Shown piece by piece: positions 11,175-21,900 of a DNA stretch of 64,000 bases. Made by a program: the position numbers and the translations under genes. The notes beneath the pieces are model-generated. The model searched no databases. It was given only the letters and a program-made list of their open reading frames with translations, and was not told the DNA's origin. The first letter of the stretch is position 1. Each line of letters opens with the position of its first letter. The stretch comes from Chromera velia (taxonomy: Eukaryota; Sar; Chromeraceae): NCBI GenBank assembly GCA_018398765.1, contig JAHBMJ010000775.1, positions 123,255 through 187,254 of the forward strand, read 5' to 3'.

Positions 11175-12871
11175 ATGAGGTTTCTCCAGCCTCGCAGCAG
11201 TCTCCCGTCTGACTCCGAGATCCACTCGGTAGCTTCCAATCCTGTCAAGTCCAGACAGTTCTTTGATGAACGAGGAATATTACTGGAGACAGGTACAAAG
11301 AGACTGGCTTGTCCGTCCTGTAAGAGTGGGCTATGGAAAGGCTCAAAAAACTATATCGTGACCCATAGATGCAGGTCAGACGTTGACGATCTTGCTCATT
11401 GGAAATAGGTTTTCCCACTGCACATAACACTAAAAACTTCTGTGCTGCTTACTTGACTCACTGGTTTTTTGTCTTTGCAGAAATACAGACTGTCACAGAG
11501 ACTCGAAGTCGTTTTCTGAGCGAGCCAGTGGGTTTTTTCAGAAGACCGGCGGTGAAGTTCACCTTAGGTTAGGCATGATCATCAAGCTGGTCTACTACGT
11601 TCTGGTTGGTGTCGCCTTCGGTACCATGATCAACATGACTAAGCATTCATAACATACCGTCTCCGACTACACCCACTACATCGAGGCAGTGAGTCATTTT
11701 TCAGAATTCTTTTTGCATGTAAATTCATATACTGTCTATCTATCTGTCTCTCTTTCTGTCTGTCTGTGCCGTCTGCCTATCTGTCTGTCTGTCTGTCTGT
11801 CTCTGTCTGACTGTCTGTCTGTCTGTATGTCTGGCTGTCTGTCTGCCTGCCTGTCTGTCTGTGGTTCTGTCTGTGTGACTGTCTGTCTCTGTCTGTTTTT
11901 TGTCTATCTGTCTGTCTGTCTGTCTGTCTATCTGTTTATCTGTCTGTCTGTCTCTGTCTGACTGACTGACTATCTGTCTGTCTATCTGTCTGTTGGTCTG
12001 TGTGTCTGTCTGTCTGTCTGTTTGTCTGTCTATCTGTCTGTCTGTCTGTCTGTCTGCCTGTCTGTCTGTCTGTCTGTCTGTCTGTCTGCCTGTCTGTCTG
12101 TGTTTCTATCTGTATGCCTGTCTGTCCCTATCTGTTTTTTGTTTATCTGTCTGTCTGTCTGTCTGTCTGTCTGTGTGTCTGTCTATATGTCTGTCTGTCT
12201 GTCTGTTTGTCTGTCGGTCTGCCTGCCTATCTCTCTGTTTGACTGCCTCTCTATCTGTCTGTACATCCATCTGTCCGTCTCTTTGTCTATCTGTCTGCGT
12301 CTGTCTGTCTGTCTGCCTGCATGTCTGTTCGGTTTTTGTACATCTATCTGCCTGTCTGTATCACTTTCTGTCTGCCTGTCTGCCTGTCTGCCTGTCTGTT
12401 TGTCTGTCTGTCCGCTAAGGTGTCTGTCTGTCTCTCTCTCTGTCTGTCTGTCTGTCTGTCTGTATAACAGCTACCTGTGAAAAGGTAGGTTGATAGAGGT
12501 CCAGAAAAAGCCTGTGGTTAATGAAAAAGCTGGAATGGCCGCTTATCTGTCTGTCTGTCTGTCTATCTGCCTGCCTGCCTGCCTGCCTACCTGTCTGTCT
12601 GTCTGTCTGTATAACAGCTACCTGTGAAAGGGTAGGTAACCGTTGATAGAGGTCCAGAAAAGGCCTGTGGTTAATAAAAAAGCGGGCATAAGCGCTTGTC
12701 TGTCTGTCGTCTGTCTGTCTGCCTATCTGTCTGTCTGTCTGTCTGTGAGACTCTGTCTGTCTGTGTATCTGTCTGTGTGTGTGTCTGTCTGTCTATTTAT
12801 CTATCGGTCTGCCTGCCTGTCTCTCTGTTTGACTGCCTCTCTGTCTGTTTGTACATCTATCTGTCTGTCTC

Positions 12872-12910
<39 letters not shown>

Positions 12911-12968
12911 GCCTGTCTGTTCATTTTTTGTACATCTGTCTGCCTGTCTGTGTCACTTTCTGTCTGCC

Positions 12969-13004
<36 letters not shown>

Positions 13005-13119
13005 CGCTAAGGTGTCTGTCTGTCTGTCTGTCTGTCTGTATAACAGCTACCTATGAAAAGGTAGGCTAATAGAGGTCCAGAAAAAGCCTGTGGTTAATAA
13101 AAAAGCGGGAATGGCCGCT

Positions 13120-13153
<34 letters not shown>

Positions 13154-13433
13154 CCTGCCTGCCTGCCTGACTGTCTGTCTGTCTGTATAACAGCTACCTG
13201 TGAAAGGGTAGGTTGATAGAGGTCCAGAAAAAGCCTGTGGTTAATGAAAAAGCGGGCATAAGCGCTTGTCTGTCTGTTGTCTGTCTGTCTGTCTGTCTAT
13301 CTGTCTGTCTGTTTGACCGTCTCTTTATTTGTCTGTCTGTGTCTGTCTGTCTGTCTATCTGTCTGCCTGTCTGACTGTCTATCTGTCTGTCTGCCTGTCT
13401 GCCAGTGTGTGACTTTCTGCCTACCTGTTTGCC

Positions 13434-13465
<32 letters not shown>

Positions 13466-13473
13466 CACTAAGG

Positions 13474-13504
<31 letters not shown>

Positions 13505-14238
13505 ATAACAGCTACCTGTGAAAGGGTAGGTTGATAAAGGTCCAGAAAAAGCCTGTGGTTAATAAAAAAGCGGGCATAAGCGCTTGTCTGTCTGTCGTCT
13601 ATCTGTCTGCCTATCTGTCTGTCTGTCTGTCTGTCTGTGAGACTCTGTCTGTCTGTATATCTGTCTGTGTATGTGTCTGTCTGTCTATTTATCTATCGGT
13701 CTGCCTGCCTGTCTCTCTGTTTGACTGCCTCTCTGTCTGTTTGTACATCTATCTGTCTGTCTCTTTGTCTGTCTGTCTGTCTGTCTGCCTGTCTGTTCGT
13801 TTTTTGTACATCTGTCTGCCTGTCTGTATCACTTTCTGTCTGCCTGTCTGCCTGTCTGTCTGTCTGTCTGTCTGTCCGCTAAGGTGTCTGTCTGTCTGTC
13901 TGTCTGTCTGTATAACAGCTACCTGTGAAAGGGTAGGCTAATAGAGGTCCAGAAAAAGCCTGTGGTTAATAAAAAAGCGGGAATGGCCGCTTGTTTGTCT
14001 GTCTGTCTGTCTGTCTGCCTGCCTGCCTGCCTGACTGTCTGTCTGTCTGTCTGTATAACAGCTACCTGTGAAAGGGTAGGTTGATAGAGGTCCAGAAAAA
14101 GCCTGTAGTTAATGAAAAAGCGGGCATAAGCGCTTGTCTGTCTGTCGTCTGTCTGTCTGTCTGTCTGTCTATCTGTCTGACCGTCGTCTCTTTGTTTGTC
14201 TGTCTGTGTCTGTGTGTCTGTCTGTCTGTCTGTCTGCC

Positions 14239-14271
<33 letters not shown>

Positions 14272-14450
14272 GCCAGTGTGTAACTTTCTGTCTGCCTGTT
14301 TGCCTGTCTGTCTGTCTGTCTGTCTGTCCGTCGGATGTCTGTCTGTCTGTCTGTCTGCATAATAGCGACCTGTGAAAGGGTAGGTTGATAGAGGTCCAGA
14401 AAAAGCCTGTGGTTAATGAAAAAACGGGCATGGGCGCTTGTCTGTCTGTC

Positions 14451-14482
<32 letters not shown>

Positions 14483-15796
14483 GATGGGTTAGTTATCCTG
14501 TCTAACTGTCTGTATGTCTGTCTGAAAGAAGCGGGCACGTCAGCGAAGTCTTTGATGCGGTTTGATGAACGTGCAGGTGATGGCTGAAGACATTTTGAGG
14601 AATGGATGGGGCACAAAGTTTGGCGGCAACCTGATAGGTGGAGAAAATGAAGAGGTAGAGATGGATAAGACGAAAATAGGGGCCTGCAAGGACGGCAAGG
14701 GTCATCCAGTTGAAGGGGTCTGGGTCCTCGTTGCCGTGTGCCGAAGGACAGGACGTTTTGTGGCTGAACCGGTTTGATGCAGGTCTGTTGTCAAAATTCA
14801 GATGGCTGTCTCTCCTACATATAGTGAGTCCAATTCTGAAGGACTAATTGATGCCGTGACTCATATCAGACAGTTGTTCGGTTTGCTCAATAAAACTGTC
14901 TGTCTTGTCTTTTGAGTTGCACAATAACTGTTTGTTTAATCTAACTCTTTTTCGTACAGGTGCAAGAAAACAATGAAGTGGTTCCTCGACAGGCATGTGG
15001 ACAAGCGAAGCACTCTGTACACAGATGGTTGGGCAGCATACCAGGCGAAAGGAGTAAGTCCCTCATTCAAATGCCACAAATGGGTGAATCACAAAAAAGG
15101 TCCGTCACCAATAGCGCGGAACAGATTTCAACGATTTAATTGGACTTTGCCGATTTAAAAGCCTCCTGCTGCGGCCTCACCTTGTCTGCGTTTCGTGCAT
15201 ATAAAATGAGTGTCTTGTGACAGAAGCTCCCATCAAGGCTGATACACAATCTGTTTCTGCCTCTTTTTGTATCAGAATTTGTTGCCGACGATGAGATAAA
15301 TACGAATACTGTCGAGGGACTCAATTTTGGCCTAAAACGATGGACAAGAAGGAGGAACTGGCGATTCGAGAGCATCATTGTTCCGCTTCTTGCCTGTGCT
15401 TGGAGAACTGCTTACTTTGAACAGTTTTGGACGGAATTCTGAAGAGCTGCATCAGAGGTGAGATTCCCTGGCCATCCGTAGGAGACTAACGGACACTTGA
15501 GAACAGTGATTGCCGACTACATGGACCTCTTGAATAGGCCGCCTCCCTGCAACTGTGCAGAAAAGAAAGCACAACGTAGGGCAAAGCGGGAGGCTGTCAA
15601 AGCAAGAGCCATCAGACGAGAAGCTCGCCGAGCTGCGCTGCCAAAGAAGGCTCCTGGAGGGATGTCTGACTCTGAAAGTGAATCAGATGACCCCTTTGAG
15701 CGTCAAACGGAAAGTGCGCTCCTGGATTATCTTTACAGGGAGGAATGGTTTAAGCGAGTGGCAAAGATAACACGCATTGACCACAGTGATAAATAA
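11175..15796 (+). pseudogene. Merlin (IS1595/ISXO2-like) transposase, six exons, three stops
   Basis: Phase-compatible exons: 11175-11374, 11481-11688, 14577-14782, 14960-15099, 15276-15457 and 15482-15796 (417 codons in all). Exons 1-2 carry the zinc-ribbon-like start of this family (FFDERGILLE, CPSCKSGL, HRCR then C) and SGFFQK. Exon 3 holds LIGGENEEVEMDKTKIG with the first catalytic Asp, then GVWVLVAV. Exon 4 holds STLYTDGWAAY with the second Asp and CHKWVNH. Exon 5 holds NTVEGLNFGLKRW with the catalytic Glu. Exon 6 adds a basic then acidic tail. A cut-and-paste DDE transposase acting on its own terminal inverted repeats would be expected. In-frame stops at 11650 (TAA), 14775 (TGA) and 15440 (TGA) make this a dead copy. 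Intron 2 (11689-14576) contains the TCTG satellite. Transposon ends and target duplications were not found. Confidence 0.88.
11725..14510 (+). repeat. TCTG satellite with ~85 bp spacer units and ~870 bp higher-order period
   Basis: Long arrays of TCTG and variants are punctuated by a conserved unit of about 85 bases. The unit starts TATAACAGCTACCTGTGAAA, includes GAGGTCCAGAAAAAGCCTG and ends AAGCGGGCATAAGCGC. Unit starts: 12463, 12610, 13039, 13196, 13504, 13911, 14054 and 14358. The order of spacings repeats: 13039 to 13911, 13196 to 14054 and 13504 to 14358 are each about 855-870 bases apart. The array fills intron 2 of the Merlin transposase. Long Cys-Leu-Ser-Val frames across it are artefacts. 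Confidence 0.95.
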
Positions 15797-16270
15797 ACTT
15801 ACTCACCTTAAAACTACATACAACTACACTTATTATTAATTTATACATTACTAGGACTTCTTTGAATTAAAAGCTCAACTCAAATTAAATAATCTAGAGT
15901 AGTGAACAAAGTTTTATAATAAGTATATATATTATATTTAAGCAAACTAACTAGAGGTATAAAGGAAGTTAATTAGGTCAGATTTTGCTATTTAGGTATG
16001 ACCCAGACTTCAATAGTTATTCATAATAATTTAAATGTTTATCAAAACATGCATATTTTATAAAGTTAATTTTATAATGTTTCATTTATTTATTAAATTC
16101 AAATTAATTAGTTGCTTAATTTAAAATTTATAAATTAAAGCTATGATGCATATTTTATAATAATATTTTTTTAACTTGAAAGCAGTCTAGATAACTAATT
16201 TAAGTTTTAAACTCCCGAGGCTTATTAAATAAATCAAATCCCAGTCTAGTGAAAAGATTATATTAGAAAC
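15797..16270. other. AT-rich block
   Basis: Strongly AT-rich, directly after the last transposase exon; TTAATTT-type motifs, no open frame of interest. It may contain the right terminus of the Merlin element. Confidence 0.65.
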
Positions 16271-16719
16271 AGGTCTTTAATCATATGCGCTGTTCGATTG
16301 TTGTCTTAACTATGAAGGCCGGATGTATGCAATCGATATTTCTGCTTGCTGGTTCCCAAGGAGAATGCTTATGGCATACCTACTCCAGGGATGGTTGCTC
16401 CAGCTTCCATCCTGAGCAGAGTATCCATCTGGTCAGCCACAGTAAAACCAGTATTCATGACATTGAGAACTAACTCTCGTGTCCAGTTTGAGCTCCTTTG
16501 TGTCATTTCATCGTATGATCCAATGGCTGGAAAGTGCGTCTGCAGTCTTTCGACAAACTAAAGAAACGAAAAGATCCAATACCTGGTGTACCAACCGTAC
16601 GGAACTCTTCGCAGACCCCACATGGTCGGTGGAGGGCCAACCGATAGTTTGGCTCTGATTGCCCCCCCATCGCTTTCATTCACTTCATTTATGTAGCTGG
16701 CAAAGTACCCGAGCTTCCC
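16271..16719. other. No gene seen
   Basis: Balanced composition, 3' flank of the minus-strand gene ending at 16720. Small plus-strand frames here have no supporting features. Confidence 0.5.
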
Positions 16720-18190
16720 TTAAAGGTCTGCAGTGTCTCCAACGATAATCGCGACACTAAGAAGGGGGGCTTCATCGATAAGGTCTCCAGCCAAAGACTC
16801 GGCTTCGCACTGACGTCTGTGAAAACATAAACGGAGCATCACCGAGCCGTGACGTGGTTTCCATGGGCTAGACCTTGTCGGTGTATGGGACGGAGTCGAA
16901 TTGTTGCCGTCAGCACTCGATGATCTGGGAGGAGTAGATGTTGCCCCGAAAGAGTTCCGCCTGTTGTAGGCTGAGAGAGCTGCTACCCCAGCAGCTGCCG
17001 CAGCTGCAGATGCTGCCAATCCGACTCTAAGAGAAGCAGCCGCTCGAGCGCCATGACCGTTGCCTCCAGCTGCTTTTCCTCAAGGTACCCGAAAAACGAC
17101 GAGCAGACAGACCTCGCACGTAAACACAGAAAAACAGAGAAGCAGACACTGTTAGACAGACAGGAAGAATGAAGCACGAGACTGTGGGAGACAGCAAGCC
17201 ACACATTAGTAACAAAAACGAATAGCTCCACAATGGGAAGCAGCGTGATAAGGCATCCACTCAGTTGTGCAATGCCTGACAACTTCAACAATACTTGAAC
17301 AGAGCAATACGTACCAGAAGAGGAAGATCCTGATCTATTGCCTGACTTGTACAGGCCAGGAGGAAGCGTGGCCATGATGGTGGCAGTCTCCCTGTTGCCA
17401 GACCTCCGAATCTTGAGAGCAAAGTTCAGGCCACACCGAAGGCAGTTCATGATCCGCTCATGAACACAGTGACCATCAGAAGACTTCACCTTCCAGCCTT
17501 GCTTTGCCTTCTTTCTGTTGCTTGTCGAACGAGATCGGGATAAAGCAGGCAAGAAGTCTTCATCATCGGAATTATCGGAAGGCGGGTCCTCACGCTGGCA
17601 CCAACGACGTCCAGAGACAGCTCCAGTAGAAGATGCGGCAGCAGCAGCTGTGGGTGGGGTGGACGGCTCCGTATCATGAGAAGTGTTGTCCACATCGATG
17701 ACATCCGAGTCATTTGGAAGAGGGGCGGTGTTAGCATCAGATGCGGCAGTACTGGCAGGTTCACCTAACAAACAGAACAAGGCAGCCATAACCACTGGTG
17801 AGTTTAACAGGAACAGAACACAGAAGCAAAGAAAGCACATAGATGTGACAGTGTCTTACCGTTTGAAGGCTGATCAGCTGAGAGAGGCAATGGATGGTCA
17901 GGCTGCGAATCAACAGGCTCGACACTCGCTGGCTGAACGACAGCAGAAGAAGAAGAAGCTGAAGCAGATGAGCCACTTGAACTTGTTGCTCTCGCTGATC
18001 TGTTTCTATGCTGTCCTACAAGGTCCTCGCAAAAGCAAACATCTCTGGTGGACTGCCCAGCGAGGGCATAGTCTTCCTGGGTGGCTAGACAGTCACAGCC
18101 GGACACACGGCAACCAGTTGGGTGCGCGGCAATCTTGCACAGCACCGCAAAGCAAGCAGCTGCAAACAAACAAAGAAATGAAAGGCGCAT
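16720..18190 (-). CDS. Secreted Ser/Ala/Asp-rich protein of unknown function
   Basis: Three exons on the minus strand: 18190-17860, 17764-17315 and 17024-16720. Phases fit and give 361 residues from an ATG at 18190. Residues 1-22 are a clear signal peptide (MRLSFLCLFAAACFAVLCK). A Cys-rich segment follows (CRVSGCDCLA, then CFC), then Ser/Ala/Pro-rich and acidic linkers (DSDVIDVDN, DNSDDEDFL). A basic segment precedes HCVHERIMNCLRCGLNF, a possible metal or disulfide cluster. The C-terminal third has an Ala run and a Ser/Thr/Pro stretch. Donors are GTAAGA and GTACGT. Acceptors are TTAG and AGAG, unlike the TGCAG of the other genes, so exon borders are less certain. I recognise no family. Surface or secreted location is inferred from the signal peptide alone. 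Confidence 0.55.
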
Positions 18191-18776
18191 TATAATCAGT
18201 CGGACCTGTTACTTAATGACGACATCTGACCTGTGTAGATTCATCAGCGCCAAAACGATTTACAACGTTCTACCTGCCTTAATTCAATCTGCCTTGATCC
18301 TCACCGCTTTTAAATATTGTAGTCGAAACAAAGTGTGCTTTCCGGGACTCTGTGTGTGTTCTGGTGATGGCTCACTGCCGGAGAAACGTGACATACTCCA
18401 AACTGACACCTTTATAACAGGAGACTGCTTCAATAAAGAATTGCAGTTGTGCCCTCTAAGTCTTATGCTCAAATCCAAAAAAACTTTGTGGGCCCGTAGC
18501 CCCGGCAAAGCGAACAAGCTGCCTCAACTTGTCGGCCATGCATGACTCAATGCTGGCAAGACTTGCAACCGCTTTCGAAACCGCTTGCTGCTTTCGATCT
18601 GATTTGTCTGACCTTAATTCACAACGCATGCAAATCTTGCAAGTCGCGGGCTTCTCACGCACGTGCGGACGCGCGGACATGCAGTCCGCATCCGCAAGCG
18701 GTGACACGGGTGATATACACTTTGGCCCGCGAAAGCGCGCGCCATCCATACTGCACTAACTCCACATGCAACATTG
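18191..18776. other. No gene seen; upstream region of the secreted-protein gene
   Basis: Upstream flank of the gene starting at 18190. Small overlapping frames on both strands lack support. GC content and CpG rise towards 18650-18780. Confidence 0.5.
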
Positions 18777-18884
18777 TATGCATGCGCACTGTAATCGCGA
18801 GTCGAAAGCAACGCATGCATGATGCACGCAGGAGGCCCAGGTCCATACCCCGGCCACTTCGCGCATCCCGACCGTCACATTCAC
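18777..18884 (+). repeat. Interspersed repeat C, copy 1 (~108 bp)
   Basis: Starts ATGCATGCGCACTGTAATCG and ends CACATTCACAA. A second copy in the same orientation lies at 26734-26843 with about ten substitutions. The two copies bracket the copia-LINE cluster. Confidence 0.85.
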
Positions 18885-18973
18885 AATCCCAACCGTCATA
18901 CCCCCATGAATGCCCCATATGCAGAAAAAAGCATTCATGCAAAGAAAAACAAAACAAAACATCAATCAATCAA

Positions 18974-21900
18974 TCAATCAAACCTTTCCGTCGAGACCCA
19001 CTTTATAGTTGCCCCGAGATCAACCAAATTCTCCAACATGTACTCAAGCTCACCTTCAAGTTGCAATCTGGGCTCACTCTTGCACTGTCTACTCGCTAAC
19101 TGATTGGTAAGAGGCTGAGAGTCAGTCACAACAAAAACTTTCAGAAGTTCCCCCCACAACTTTTTCACAAGATGAAAGACTCTAAATGAACATTTTACCC
19201 CTTCTCTCATTGCCAGCAACTCAGCAAAAGTAGTGGATCCAAGCTTGCGACCACACTTTTTACTGGACCAGACCACTGTATTGTCTTCACTCATCTGCTC
19301 TAAATCAACAACTTTTTTTTACAAAATCTGCATCTCCTAACCCAGACAGCCTTCCTTTAGATGCATCTGATAAGACGCATCCACCCAGATCACCAGAACA
19401 GGGACCCCCCCCACTTTCTTTAGTCTCAGAGGCTTTGCTTTCTCTTTCGTATGCCACAGAGCTTTTTCCATTGCCAGAATAAAAGCAGAGAAAGGACGGG
19501 TATTGCAGCGGGAAAGATAGGAGAACAGAAAAGAAAGATTAGGCTGCGTTTGCACAGCCCAACCCAACGCACCTATGTTTTTCTGCTGCTCCTTCTGTAG
19601 GGACAGATCAACTTCTTTGTCGGAGGAAATCGGGAGATCTTTATTAGTGATGGGCTTGCAAGCAGCCTCAAATACTGACTCTGCCATATTAAGAATGTAA
19701 ACACTCTAATCAAAAAGCATCTTACCCAGCCGTATGCACACAGACATTCCAATGTACGTGTGCAATTCACCATTGTCCATTCTCTCTGGTTCGTCCATCA
19801 TGAAAATCTCCCGCATTGCAGACACATCCGAATCGACATTTGAGAAAAAAACAAACAGATCGACAACGTGCATGACACAAAGACCAATCGGCTCTCCCTT
19901 CCTATTTCTCTTGATAAGAATCGACTCAGCTACTTCTGTCCATCCAAGCTGACGAACCTTTCTCTTAAAGTAGTCAGTATACTTCTTCGGGGCGTCTTTC
20001 AATCCATAGACTGCTTTCACAATCTTGAGAAACACACTACACCGCAGGCCGGGATAAACTTCAACCGGCAGGTCATGCGGCAAATGAAGCCACACACCAT
20101 CTTCTATCGGTACCTGCAGGAAAGCAGTCGACACATCAACCTTCGCTGCCTCCCACCCCCGACTGAGGGCCCAAACAAAGGCCACTCTTGCAAGACCGGC
20201 ATCTACCGTCCCTGAGTATGTTTCGAGAATCTCTGCGTCTCGGGGGTCTTAAAACCCCCTGACAACGAGTCTTGACTTGGCAATTCTCTTCCCCCCCTTC
20301 ATCTTCCATGTCCGAACCCATCGGAGAGTGATTCCCTTCACCCCCGGTTGAGGACTCAAGGTTTGAGAAGACAAGTCAAAAACAGAACAAGCGCACCACC
20401 GGGTCAGCTCCTTCCTATCTGCCTCTTTGAAAAGATCTTCCTCTATCTCCTCTTTGGTTGCAAGAATATGTCCTTTTACTTCGTTCTCACACTGCAGGAG
20501 CTTTTGTGCTTTCTTTGCCTTCAAGACAGCACAGGCCATCTCAAAGTGCACGTCAAACGACTTGCTCACACGCTCTTCTGTCATCTGTCTCCTCCGCCTT
20601 CGTCTTTCTCTCATAACTTGCCTCCGCTGCTTCTTGGTCATCTATGACCATTGAACAAACTCAGCTGTATTGGCTTCCTCTGCTACCTGCTCCATCACCC
20701 TATCTACCCCAAATAACTCATCAAGCACATCCTCAAGGGGTGCATCATCAAACAAACTGTCAGGCTGTATGGGTGGCTGAGGGTTGTCTTTGGGCGGACA
20801 ATCATCTTCTGCCAATTTGTGCAGAATCTCATCGGGGAGGCTCCTATTCTTAGGAAGATCAAACCTCTCCACAATGTTTTTCTGCGCAACTCTCTCAAAG
20901 GCAGCCGGACGGAAACTCCCATCCTCCTGCCACTCTAATCGGGAAATGCTTGCCCCTCTCATCTGACATTCTCCTTCCCTAATTAACTGTGCGGGAAAGA
21001 GAGCACCATTGGAGTCTCTGACAAGGAGACCCTTCAGCACTGCGGAGGGAACGCCTCTGAGCGGACTCTGCAAAGGAGGGAGATCAACGTCCTCCTCTGA
21101 CGTACTCCACCCTGTCAGACCGCGAATCATCTGGACCGAGTATACCATCGGTCCTATTATCTGACAAATCCTATCCTACAAAGAGGTCATTTTCCAAACT
21201 TGGACTCTCTTTCTCCCCCCTTCCGTTAATCCCCCTCCTGTCTACATCAAAGTCTCTTGTCCCCACTCCTAACTACTCTTCAACAGCAACGTAGAAAAGG
21301 TAAACACGCAGGGCTTTCCATCGACCTGCTCTGCAAAGAAGGACTGAAACCGACCTCGGCCCAATCACCCCCCCGAAAAGAGCACGCTCACCCTTTTCAA
21401 AAGGAGCCGAGGGAGAAGGAAACGAAGGGTCTATAATGCGAACAACATCACCGACAGAAACAGAGGGAATGCCAGACGGCTAACCATAAATGCAAGTATT
21501 CAGAGACCGACCAATCGAAGAATGCACCACCTCATTCAATGCATTTGCAACTCCTGGCAAAATAGCTGGCCACATATAGAAAGGAATGCGTGCCTGCAAT
21601 AGAACTTTATTCATCAACAAAAGAAACGACAGGTTCACTCTCTCAACAAACGCCTGAACTTCTGGAGTCCCCGGAGGTTCAAAATCATTCCCGACCCCCA
21701 GTTCTGAACAAATATGAAGATATTCTTCGTCTCCAGAAAACTCCCTCCCGTTGTTGCTTCGAATAATCAACGGCTTCCCAAACCCTGCAACCTCTTAACG
21801 CCAGGTCCAGGAAAGCAGATGCCTCTGAGCATAGTCTTAAGGCTTCTTGTGAAGGGCCATGAGAGACACACGCTGAAAAGCCTGATCAACAATGACAGAC

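Noticed and set aside
11725-14510. Repeat array with regularly placed unique-looking units, superficially CRISPR-like
   Set aside because: The constant part is simple TCTG repeat of variable length and the 85-base units are near-identical to one another, the reverse of CRISPR repeats and unique spacers; no cas genes; eukaryotic context.
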